A stretch of 64,000 nt of DNA. Source: Undaria pinnatifida. Lineage: Eukaryota; Sar; Phaeophyceae; Laminariales; Alariaceae. The DNA is taken from assembly GCA_012845835.1 (NCBI GenBank), contig JABAKD010000021.1, positions 4,278,706 to 4,342,705 on the forward strand, in the 5' to 3' direction. Made by a program: the position numbers and the translations under genes. Below the pieces are notes generated by a model. That model did not search any database and was not told where the DNA came from. It worked only from the letters and a program-made list of their open reading frames with translations. Shown here in pieces: positions 24,301 through 36,300 of the stretch (position 1 is the stretch's first letter; each line of letters opens with the position of its first letter).

Positions 24301-27300
24301 GCGTGATATGTCGTTCGCGCGTATATGCTTATGTTCCTCGTGAATGCTTATGTTCCTCGTGAAGAATACAGTCTCAATGGTTCTTCCGGGGGTCTGAAAC
24401 CGTCAAAATCTGTTCTCTTATGCCACCACGGCTTACCTCTCCGCTGCTCACTGCCGTTAGTACTGCTATTTTCGATAGCCGCGACTTTCATACGCATCCT
24501 GCACGTTGACCACGCATTTGGGGGAACTCATTCGCCCTCCCCCTTCCGCACTACTGCCCTGCACTACTGCTGCTGTCGTGCGTTTTCTACGATCAGACGA
24601 GGAAGCGGGTGGCGGCTGAGGCCAAGGCAGCCCTGGCCACCGCCGACCAGGAGTCGCTTCAGCGCCGGGTGGAGAGCGCGGAAGGCTGCATTCAAGAGAT
24701 GGATACCGAGAGGCACGTCTGGTTTTGCTAGAGTTGTGAGTCAGCACGACTTAAGTCACCAATTAGTTTTAAGTCGGACTAACAGTTAGTCGTTTCCCGC
24801 AGGTGCCGACCATCCAACTTATTAGGTTTCCATACTTGCGGGAAGAATAGTCTACTACGGGATGCACTTTTGCCTCTTTTTGAGCGAGGCCCCCTTGGGC
24901 CGGTGGCATCTGATTTGACTCGCTTCGCTCGCCGGATTTACGTCGGCAAGTCGGCCGGCCATCGGTTGGCTTCACCAACCGACTTGCCGACGAAAGTCAC
25001 TCAGTTGGCAAACGGTACCTACCGACTATTTATGAGTGGAAAAAGCTTGCCGACTCACAGCTCTACTAAACAAGCGTTCGCCAGCCTCGCCGATGGCGAC
25101 ATACTGCAGCCGTGCCACCAGGGATTGCCGAATGAGACTTTTCACGCTTTTGACGATACTGATGCTAAGCATATCTATACATTAGAATGCCCCCCGGTGA
25201 CAGCGTTGGAACGCAACCTTCAGTAGTTGCCAAACGTCTGCCACTCCGCCTGGCGTATCGGTTTCCATTCTATTGCCGCGTGCCATGTGATCGACCTGTA
25301 TTTCTTTTTTTCGTGTTTTCGCCAATATTTTCTTTTCAGAATTGTCGATTTTCACGCGCGAGCGATGAAACACAACGGAGAAGTGAAGATACTAGAACGC
25401 GCCGCTCGTGTCTAGGTCGACTCCAAACGCCGTCCAGTTTTGCACGATGTCGTCAACTAGCGTCCCGGCGTGGCCGCCAAATGGTCAAAAATATGATACC
25501 GACGATTTTCAAGCACAAGAGCCATGCGGCTTAGCAGAGTCCCTACGACGAACAATGGAACAATACATGGGGCACCGAAAGCAGGGGATGGTCGTTTCTC
25601 ATCCTCTAGTTAGTTAGGCTCGATTGTTTTTTTTCCTTCGTTTTTTCGATGAGATCGGTGACTCTTCTGTCAACATTCTCACGAAAAAATGGTGTCCTTA
25701 GGCGTCCCTAGGCGTTCTCAATGGCCGCCACTGCAAACTGATAGCAAATCGGAACGGAGCGAAATATCCTGGGCTTTTCGTGGGTCATGAGCCGACCCGC
25801 GGGTCAGGTCATCAGGAGGTTTTCAAAACTTCGCGGGTCGAGACGGGTCGAGTTGGGTCGGGTCGGGTCGGGTCGGGTCGGGTCGGGTCGGGTCGGGTCG
25901 GGTCGGGTCGGGTCGGGTCGGGTCGGGTCGGGTCGGGTCGGGTCGGGTCGGGTCGGGTCGGGTCGGGTCGGGTCGGGTCGGGTCGGGTCGGGTCGGGTCG
26001 GGTCGGGTCGGGTCGGGTCGGGTCGGGTCGGGTCGGGTCGGGTCGGGTCGGGTCGGGTCGGGTCGGGTCGGGTCGGGTCGGGTCGGGTCGGGTCGGGTCG
26101 GGTCGGGTCGGGTCGGGTCGGGTCGGGTCGGGTCGGGTCGGGTCGGGTCGGGTCGGGTCGGTTTGGCTCGGATCGGGTCGGGCCGAGAGGTTTCTAAAAT
26201 CGCTCACAGATCGGGTCGGGCCGGGTCACCCTGACCCGGCCCAACGCCTGAAAATCCCTGGAAATTTTTTACTTTTAATATCCTAACGCACCCATTTACC
26301 GCCACAGGCTCTATCAACTCCAATACATGTTATATCCAGAGGGTGCGTCCATGCTTTTAGGAGGGAACATAATCTACCGTCGCGCAACTCAGTCTGCCTC
26401 CAACTCGTAGTGTTTCCAACACGCTAGCGATTTGCGCATAAGGTGGCTTAAGTAACAGTTGAATGTTTTTTTTTTCTTCTATGCTTTTCGTGTGGGCGTT
26501 CTCTTCTCAGTCCAGACGACAATTGTTTCAGACGGTTAGCCTGTTTCATCCTTGTATGCTGCATTGCCTTTGCGATTCTATCCTGTCGAATGCCGACACA
26601 CATGACGATACACTCGACCCCACAACGCATTCCCATCATGTCACAAACTGTGCTCGTGTACTTGTATTAATTTACATGCTTCCGACTCAAACCTTTCACA
26701 CGCCGGAGAAGGTCACTGGTCCTAACTTGATGCTCTAGATATTCTCGGGAAGATCTGTATGATCTGTGTGGTTTAGCTAATGTTACCGGGTGAGAGCTGT
26801 ACGACCTGCATGATCTACGAGCGCATACTTCCTGGGTTGAATCTGCATTCTCTATTTACAGATCCTGCACATAATATCATAACGGCAGATACAGGATCTA
26901 CTGTAGATGATCTATACGATCTATATGATCTATGTGACCTACCAGGTACATGATTAGATGATCTACATTTTATATATGATCTATATGATCAACGTGATCT
27001 ATACTTATACGATCTAGATCATGACCTGCCCGAGGTTTGCAACTTTTTCGGGACCCAGGCATGCACAAGACAACAAAAAACAACTGAAGCACAATTCTAG
27101 TCTTGCTAACCATTTCACCCATTACGAGCGCCCGCGTGGCAAAACGATTAGCCCCGTGCGATTTCCCTTTGGCTCGGATACAATTACCAACACGCGACAG
27201 TACGAGTAGCGCCGTGCAAACTCCCTTTTGGCTCGGACACAATGAGTAAAACCTGCTTTGGGACATTAAAAGTAGGATATTTCCAGCTATGGCAGCACCC

Positions 27301-30300
27301 AGTCTCGCGCAACGGTCTAATCTAAATCGCTGTGGCTATATAGTGGCGCGCTTGAATAACGGGCAGTGTAGTTTTTAGAAGTGCACCGGGATTCGAAGTG
27401 ATTGGCTGTGTCTTGGTTTGGTCTGTAGGCTGGTTCAAGTAAGGTAATACGTCTGCTTCAAGTAAGGTAATACGTCACACACGCGGCTCTGTTATGTCGG
27501 TAGGTGGCAGCTTGCTCTGACGGATGACGTCCGGAGTGACGCTTTGCATTTCTTGCCAGTCCGAGAGTCGGTACTTGTAGCTTCGCCAGATCTAAGCTAC
27601 CACCAGCCCCCCCCCCCGCCCCCCTCTTCCCCCTCACGTCACTGTTGTATCCTGACCCAATCAAGCAAGCCTTACACGATGGCAATACGAGGCTTCTATC
27701 TATCTGGGTTTTACACAGTTGACTGCTGTGATCAAACGAAAGACACGCCTGTACCCCTTCTGGGAATCATATAATCGGGGATCCTCAAGGCACTTCTTCA
27801 TATATACCATTTTTTGGCTAAAATGAACAGACGTAGGGAAGAAAGGAGTAGCCAAAATGAGAAGATTCGGGGAAAGGAACTGGGGAAATGGTCGACAAAA
27901 GGTCGTACTTGAGAGACAATACCGCTTTATGGAAGGACTGCGACGACGCCACGGCATGATATAACAAGCATATTTGATTTACATCGAAACGGCATTTGTA
28001 TGCTATGTTGTCGGAGGGCTAAAAAAGTAGGAATAGAGGTATACCGTTCTTTGGCTAAAATGATTTCTGAAGGACGGCTCTTTTTAACCCCTTTAGAGCC
28101 CCCAAATCCCCCCTATACTAACTTCAAGTAAATTTGTCCCCAAAACGGGTTTCCAGATGACGTAAAGGCGTTAACCAACAATCGTCGGAAATTACTGGTT
28201 TGACCAAGGCTATGCGGCAGGGGTGTCCCTTTTTAAGGGACCTTTTTTTTCGCAGTGGCTCGGGGTCACTCCCCCCTTTAGAGCCCCCAAATCCCTCCCT
28301 ATACTAACTTCAAGCAAATTTGTCCCCAAAACGGGTTTTCAGACGATGTAAAGACGTTAACCAACAATCGTCCGAAATGCCTGGTTTGACCAAGGCTATA
28401 CGGGTAGGGGGGATCCCTTTTTATGGAAGCTTTTTTTGCAGTGGCTCGGGGTCACTCGCGCGAGTGCCCCCCTCCCCGTTCTTTTGCGGTCTTACGCTTT
28501 CCTTTTTTGCAGTGGCTAGGGGTCACTCCCCTCTTTAGAGCCCCCAAATCCCTCCCTATACTAACTTCAAGTAAATTTGTCCCCAAAACGGGTTTCCAGA
28601 TGATGTAAAGGCGTTAACCAACAATCGTCCGAAATGCCTGGTTTGACCAAGATACGGTACGGGGGTCCCTTTTTAGGCGACCTTTTTGCAGTGGCTCGGA
28701 CCCCCGCCCCGTTCTTTTGCGGTCTTTCGCTTTCTTGCTGTTTTAACTTTTTTCGATTTGAATCCCCAACGGAACGTGGTAAGCTAGGGGGCGGGCCAAA
28801 ATTGGAAAAGCACTCGCCCAAAAGTACTTTTTGTGGTCCTTGAGGTGGAGAGGCATGTCTTGAGTTATTGGGTGGGGACACAGAGCGTCCCCTGCAGGTC
28901 TGCCTGTTGAGCAGGTCCTCGGCGAGTTCTCACTTTCTTAAACCTTCGTAGAGAAGCAGCTGCGTTGTTCCCACAGAGCCCCGTGGAAATGCGGTCTGAA
29001 GACTGCGTCATTGTCCGAGGCGCCGGAGAGCCGGGCGAGGTAGAGATGGACGCGGTCGGGCCCGTGAGCTCGACCGGGTCAGTCCCTTGTGCCGAGCTCC
29101 GGGAAGGAGTCGATTGGGCGACTGACGTCGTGGTATCCGGGGCTTCTGCGGAGCCCTCGCTGGCCGCGGTGGGTACAGCAAAAACCGAAGCGAAATCGTT
29201 GTCTGCTGCATGCGACCTGCCGACGACACCATTTCTTAAGTTATTGGGTGGGGACACAGAGTGTCCCCTGCAGGTCTGCCTATTGAGCAGGTCCTCGGTG
29301 AGTACTCACTTTCTTAGCCGTAGTACAGAAGCAGCTTTATTATTCCCACAGAGCCCCGGGTAGCAACTGAGAGCCGAGGCGCATGCCTCGGTTTCATTTC
29401 CCGACTACCCCAAATATGTAACGCCAACGTATCAAACGAAAACGGTCAATTACCTATCAAATCAGATAAATTGCAGGCCTTTCAAGGCCGTACCTTAACA
29501 CACTTCGTGCGACTATGAAATATATCAAAAACAGTGGCAATAATGGGGGCACGATACTACAGTACCGTAAGCCTTTGGTCGTTTTGTGTACCTAGGCCAT
29601 GGGTCATCGAATTACATGTAATTCGTGTGGGGTTATTTTTTTTTGTGCATTCCACGGCAGGGGTGTACCTTTTTCTGGCCTGTCTGAGGCTCCTCCTGAG
29701 TTGAGGAGCATATAATAAGATTACTCTACTGGTACGCTCTTCAAAACGGCCCACTGTATGCCGAAGGAGTTGCTAGCGTAGTGGATTTACGCCTAGAGGG
29801 AGCCGTGTGTAGTGAGTGCGCCCTTTCAATCCTGCACCCGTGATTTTGGGGGACGAATCACGTTGGAATTAGCGTGGGGCTATATTTTTTTGGCATTCCG
29901 CTACAGAGGTGTACCTTTTTCTGTCTGAGGCTCCTCCTGAGTTGAGGAGCTGGTATGAGGAAAATTCTCTTCCAGGGCGAAAACCAAAAGTACTATTAAT
30001 ACTACATACAGTAGAACGGCGACTGTAGGTGCCCTGATGAACGGTCCGATGGCCTCTTGAAACATATCCAACGGAAATCCTACGGTACGACTTCAAGCGC
30101 GCTGATGAACGGTCCCATGGCCTCTTGAAAAATGTTCAACGAAAATCCTACTGTACGACTGTAATTGCTCTGATGAACGGTCCGATTTGCCTCTGAAAAA
30201 TATTCAACGGAAATCCTACGGTACGACTTCAAGTGCGCTGATGAACGGTCCCATGGTCTCTTGAAAAATATTCGACGAAAATCCTACTGTACGACTGTAA

Positions 30301-33300
30301 TTGCTCTGATGAACGGTCCGATTTGCCTCTGAAAAATATTCAACGGAAATCCTACGGTACGACTTCAAGTGCGCTGATGAACGGTCCCATGGTCTCTTGA
30401 AAAATATTCAACGAAGATCCTACGGTACGACTGTAATTGCTCTGATGAACGGTCCGATTTGCCTCTTAAAAGTATCCAACGGAAATCCTACGGTACGACT
30501 TCAAGTGCGCTGATGAACGGTCCCATGGTCTCTTGAAAAATATTCGACGAAAATCCTACTGTACGACTGTAATTGCTCTGATGAACGGTCCGATTTGCCT
30601 CTTAAAAATATCGAACGGAAATCCTACGGTACGACTGTAAGTGCTGATGAACGGCCCCATGGCCTCTTTACAAATATTCAACGAAAATTATCCCAAATCT
30701 CACGGTAAGAAGGATATCATTTTTCTTTTTTGGGGGCCAAAGTTTTTTTTTGACCGGTTGAGCTCCTATGCAAAGATCTTGGAACTATAACTGTTAATAT
30801 CGGTTTAGCATGATAATATTTCTGTGAAAGTTTTTTTTTTTTTTAATCCTTCAACGGATGGGGAAGAACAAAGGTTAAGCTCACCACACTTCCACGTGTT
30901 TTCATACACGTCGTGTGTCGATTCAACTCAATTGCATTCGCAATCCAGCGCTAGCTACACGGACAGTGTTAATGTTTTTAGGACCAGACCGCAAAAAGTT
31001 GGTCGGGTCGCGGGGGGAAAAAATGTTTTTGAGATCATAAGTTTCGGGCGAGATATTGATTGAGCTCCTCATGGTACGAGCTCAGAAAACTTCTGCTGCA
31101 CCGCTAGCGTTGATTGACTCCCATGGGTTTGCTCATCGGGTTTCACTCTCAGTTTGCTCGAATCAGATTTTGCCTTAGAACGCATAGAGCTCCTCAAGCC
31201 AACAATCACCCTCGGAAGGCGAAAAAAGAGCCAGTGCGCCTCTCCCGTAGCATGTGCCGTTTGTCTCCTTCCTATAATAATTCCAAGCAATTTGTCCCCG
31301 AAAACGGGTTTCAAATTGCAATGGCGTGAAGGGTAGTTGCTCTTTCAGTTTCCTCCAAATCAATTAGCTTTTGCCTTAAAAGGCGCAGAGCTCCTCAAGC
31401 CATCAATCACCCTCAGAAGGCCAAGAAAAAGAGCCAGTGGGCCTCTTCCGTGGCATGTGTGTTATCAACGTCGATCTATTGCTTTCTGGTGTGTCCGTTC
31501 TCTTCGCCAAGCCAGACGGGTCTTGCTTCAGTACCTGGCCGCCGCGCGACAAGACATGGCAGCCATGCGCGAGGGAGCGAGACCTGCTTCTTCTTCTCCG
31601 CCGTCAACTACCGGGATGGCTGGTAAGAGAATGATCTACATCACCCTGAGCGAATACGTGAGGGACCGTCGAGTGCTTTGTTCCCGTGTCGGAACTGCAG
31701 TGTTAAAAGGGTTCAAGCAACGAAAACGCCGGTTTTGGAAACCCGCTCCTTGGCAGTGTCCCCTGAAATACGGTGCCCCCTGCCGTCCCGACGCCCTCGT
31801 TCGATAGTCCTTTGCAAACAAGAAAACAAATATGCGAAAGTTATTTTTTTGTGATGGTATCCTTCCCTCGTGTCGAGTAGCCATGAAACGTTCGTTTAAA
31901 GAAACTCGATGGCTTTTTCCGGGGGGGGGGGGGGGGGGGGGGGAGGCTCGATCGATGGCTCTTTGCAAACAAGAAAATATGTCAAGATGTGTTTTTCATA
32001 GCATCCTTCCTCGTGTCGAGCGGCCATGAAAAGAAAATCTATGTTTTTTTCGGGGGGGGGAGGGGTTACCGTAAATCAGTCGAAACCTCTACTTCTGTTG
32101 TAGCATGTGTCTCTGGTCGGTATCGGTCATTATCCCCCCCCCATGCCTTCTTAGCCCCGTAAAATTTTCACCTACACTTTTGGGGGACAAACGACTGAAA
32201 ATTAGTGTGGGAATGTTTTTTTCAACGAAAAATAAATATAAAACAAAGCATGAAAAAAAAACAATCGTGCAGGTGGCGGAGCGAATACGGACGCGCGTGC
32301 AAGATGGCGCGAAACAACGCGAAGCCTCCTAGAGCGCGCGGTCTCAGATTGGTCTGCAAAAACTCTTCTCCGGCGAAGCAGAAAGGAGCAACAGCCTCGG
32401 CAGACAGCCGCCGCTGCCGCCGCCGCCGCGCAGAGAAGCGTCGCGAAAAGCACCGACGACGTTGATTTCATAGAGGAGGACTCTGGAATGGGATTGAATT
32501 GTTCGGAACCTTCGGAAGGGGAAGAAGGGGGTATGCGCGTCCCCGGGGAGAGCACGCCTGTGGGTTTCCACGGTGGAATAAGCACCATGGTTGGTGGCAT
32601 AAGGAGGACTTTTTCTCCGATTGGCGAGACTGATGTGAGTGGTGGTGGTGGTGGTGGTGGTGGTGGTGGTGGTAGTGGTGGTGGTGGTGGTGGTGGTAGT
32701 GGTGGTGGTGGTGGTGGTGGTGGTGGTGGTAGTGGTGGTGATGGTGGTAATGGTGGTGGTGGTGGTGGTGATAGTGGTGTTGGTGTTGGTGTTGGTGTTG
32801 GTGTTGGTGTTGGTGTTGTTGTTTGATGGTGTTGGTGTTGGTGTTGGTGTTGGTGTTGGTGTTGACGTTTGATGATGTTGGTGGTGTTGGTGGTGATGAT
32901 GGTGACGATGTGAGAGGGTGGTATCATTGGTGGTAGCGGTGGGTGGTGATGATGATCGTGTTGGTGCTTTGGTGGTGTTGGCGGCGGTGTTGGTGATGGT
33001 GTTGGTGGTGGTGTTGGTGGTGGTATTGGTATTGGTGTCGGTGTTGGTAGTGGTGTTGGTGGTGTTGGTAATGGCGTTGGTGTTGGTAATGTGGGTGTTG
33101 TTTTGTGTCGTTGTTGGTGGTGGTGGTGGCCACAATCCCCATTTTTTGTGTTCGCCTTGTCTGTGTCATAAAATGAATGCTGGTACACATCGCTTGACGA
33201 CGTGGCTTACTGCCCTTACTCTTATGTGAGCGTGTTTTCGTTCTCCAACGATAGACGCCGCGGCTGGCCGTGGTTGGGCCGAACATCTCCCCATGAAGAC

Positions 33301-36300
33301 GCGGCCGCACGACATGGTTTCTACTCGTATTGCTCTATAGGGGCTTGCATTGTAGTAGATCGTCTGATAACTCTACACTACTCTGATTTGTCGAAAAATG
33401 ACTAAAACCCCTGGCAACGGATTTTGTTGCCTCAAACGACAGACGCCGCGGCTGGAGGTGGTTCGGTCTTACTCCTCGCCAAAAAGACGCGGGAACGACC
33501 GGGACGTCGGGTGGTGCTGGGACCTGTCGTTCATTAGGGGAAATGGGAGCGGTACGTACGCGTCGTCGTATTTAAGAACAGGATTTCGCCTCAGTTTGAC
33601 TTTTCGCGGCGATCCCACCTTGTCCTGTTGGCAGTTAGATGTGCCATCTTAGTGGATATGGTGTATATCTTGACGCCGAGAATCTTAGCGCTGGTGTACC
33701 TACTACCTAACATAAGAGGCGAAGCTACACGCGTAAATGCGAAGCTTGAGGCCTCGTGCGGTCTCTACAAATTTCAAACAAACGCCATCGCAGCCGCACC
33801 TGAGCTCTTCTTCGACAAGCGCTACGACTGCTGTGCCCTCCAATGAATGCAGGGGATGATTTCATGACCGGCGCTGGCCTTGAAACGATGGGGAAGTTCC
33901 TGCTCTGCACAAAACACAAGACACAAACTTCTAGGTCCTAAGCGTTAGTCGAAAAGCGTAGCCGCTTTGTGCTATAAGGCTTCGTTCGATGAATATTTGG
34001 CTAGTCTACCGTTTTTCCCGTAGGCCAGTGGACTAATACCTCATACTTTAGTATTACCTTAGCAAATGTCGTCACTCTTTCACATGTCTGACTCAGATCA
34101 CATCCCCACTCAAGATTCTATGCCATGCAGGGCGGATAAACCCCTGGCGTTTTATGATCTGCATGGGCCAGATCTTGGTGCCGGGTGGGAGCTGGAACGT
34201 GTTTTCCTGGGTTGGATATGTACTCCACATATCCTGTGCAACACATCACAACAGCAGATATATTATCTATATGATCTATATGATCTATATGATCTATATG
34301 ATCTATATAATATATATGATCTACACGATCCATACGATCTACATGATCTACATGATCTACATGATCTACATGATCTATATGATCTACTTCGAAGTATATG
34401 ATCTACATTATATATGATCTAGATTGTAGTATCTTCGCACTTTTTCTTTTTTTTTCTCCCTCCAAAGACGTAACTCAGATCCGGCATCACCATAAGCAGG
34501 CTCTTCTCTCCCCTCTCCACTGCGGTACGTGCCTTCATTTTTTATCGCGAGAATAATTCATTCAGCCCCTTTCTTCCCTCGTCGACTCTACTCGAATGCA
34601 GGGGATGATTTCGTGAGCAGCTTTGGCCTGGAAACGCTGGGGAAGTCCCTGCGCGAGCTGGGAGTGACCGGGGAGGGGACCAAGACGGTTCTGGTCGCGG
34701 CCGTCCGCATGTTCGACACGGTTCTTCTAGTCAGGTGGGGCAGCGATAAGGGGGCACCAAGGCTATGGTAGCGGGGAGGAGAATGCTTCCAACATTATTA
34801 CCATCGTGTTTCCACCCGACGGTGTGCAGCATGGAGATCAACGTATCATTACTCACATAAAAATATTCCACACGTTGGACAGATCGTCGACCCCCTCTTG
34901 ATGATCTACTGTAGATATTTCAGGGAAGATCTGTATGGTCTAGCTCATGTTACCGGGTCGGAGCCGTACGATCTGCGTGATCTAGTACCATGTGTCCTGG
35001 GGTTGGATCTGAACTCTATATACACGGGTCCTGCACAATATATCACAACGGCAGTCATATGATCTACTGTGGATGATCTAGATGATCTACATGATCTTTA
35101 CGATCTAGATAACCTGTCCGAGATGTGGAAAGTATTAGATATGCTACTTGTCAATAACCATCATGTCGTTACTTGATAACACTTGAAAGTCATCTGGTAT
35201 ACATTGCGAGTTGCTAGTACAACAGACAGTTATAATAGGTCTGTTAGATGTCGTTTACCGATGCGGTATTTAGCCTGCAGAAGTCTCTGCAGTAATAACT
35301 TGGACGCATGATGCACAGCAGTTTATAGGTCAATCATATCCAAAAGCTGGTACATGTAGAACGTACGAGCAATGCGGTGTAATTAGTACAAAAAATAATG
35401 CGGCGCAATAACGTACGTATAGCAACATTCATGGAATATGAATCTAGGTTGACCGTCGGGACGTTGACATAGCTAACCTCCCAGAAACAACCCTCAGGAA
35501 ACATTGCCATAGGTACGGTAGACCACGAGCAAGCCCCAGGAAACCTTGCCGTAGGTAAATCAGACAATTACCCGTAGAGTATATCTGTCCGTAGCATGGG
35601 CATTGCGCCGTCTCGATCAGGTGATGGTCAGACCCACCTCGATCACTCCACTTAGCTCACCATCAACTCTCATCTGCTGAGCATATTAAACAATCGATCA
35701 ACATCGGCCTGGAGTCGCCAACCATCTTCTTGTCTTCTCCTCTTCGAAGCTCTTCTACAGACACACTTCACCGTGAGTCTGCGTTAGCTTCTAAAAGTCA
35801 TACAGGCTGTCTTTTGGCCGGGTCATCCGCAAGCGAGCCTACGCAAGCGTATACCAGCTACGGGCAGACACACGCTACACACCGCCACTTAGACATCAAC
35901 AGAAAGTTCCCAGAAATAGAAGAAACAAATCAAAGCAAACCCACAAAAAAACGGAAACCTATACGCGAGGGCTAGCTCCCTTCTATACTCTGCGCCTCGC
36001 AGATTTGGTGCTCATTCATTTGCTTCATTTGAGGTGCGTCGTTTCTTGCAACCCGTCTGTAAAAACACAACTCCCTGCAGCGATGGCCACTACTCTAGAA
36101 CTAAAGCCGTCGCGTATCTGCTACCGGTACGAACGAAAAACATCGTTCCAGCAGCTCCGCCAACTGCGTCTCGTATTTTGGTACTTTGTTTTTTCTTTGA
36201 CCCCGTAAGAACCGCACCCGCTGTTTTGGAGGCGAAGTACTTGGAATTTGAGTTGGAATAACATTGCAGTAGTAAAACCCACGGCTTATTAACGAGTCAT

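Noticed and set aside
25780-26286. Open frames of 130-170 codons of repeating GRVGS or DPTRP on both strands
   Set aside because: They are translations of the (GGTCG)n repeat; a 5-bp unit without stops is open in every frame.
28859-29360. Direct 126-128-bp repeats read as LTRs of a tiny retroelement
   Set aside because: The repeats do not start TG and end CA, and they contain the donor and acceptor of the exon candidate, so exon duplication explains them better.
32202-33188. Large Pro/Thr- or His-rich minus-strand frames (up to 328 codons)
   Set aside because: They read the GGT/GTTGGT microsatellite and are antisense to giant-gene exon 10.
33228-33305. Calling the first ACGCCGCGGC copy as exon 11
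   Set aside because: In the required phase it meets a TGA; the second copy at 33443 is open and has a GTACGT donor.
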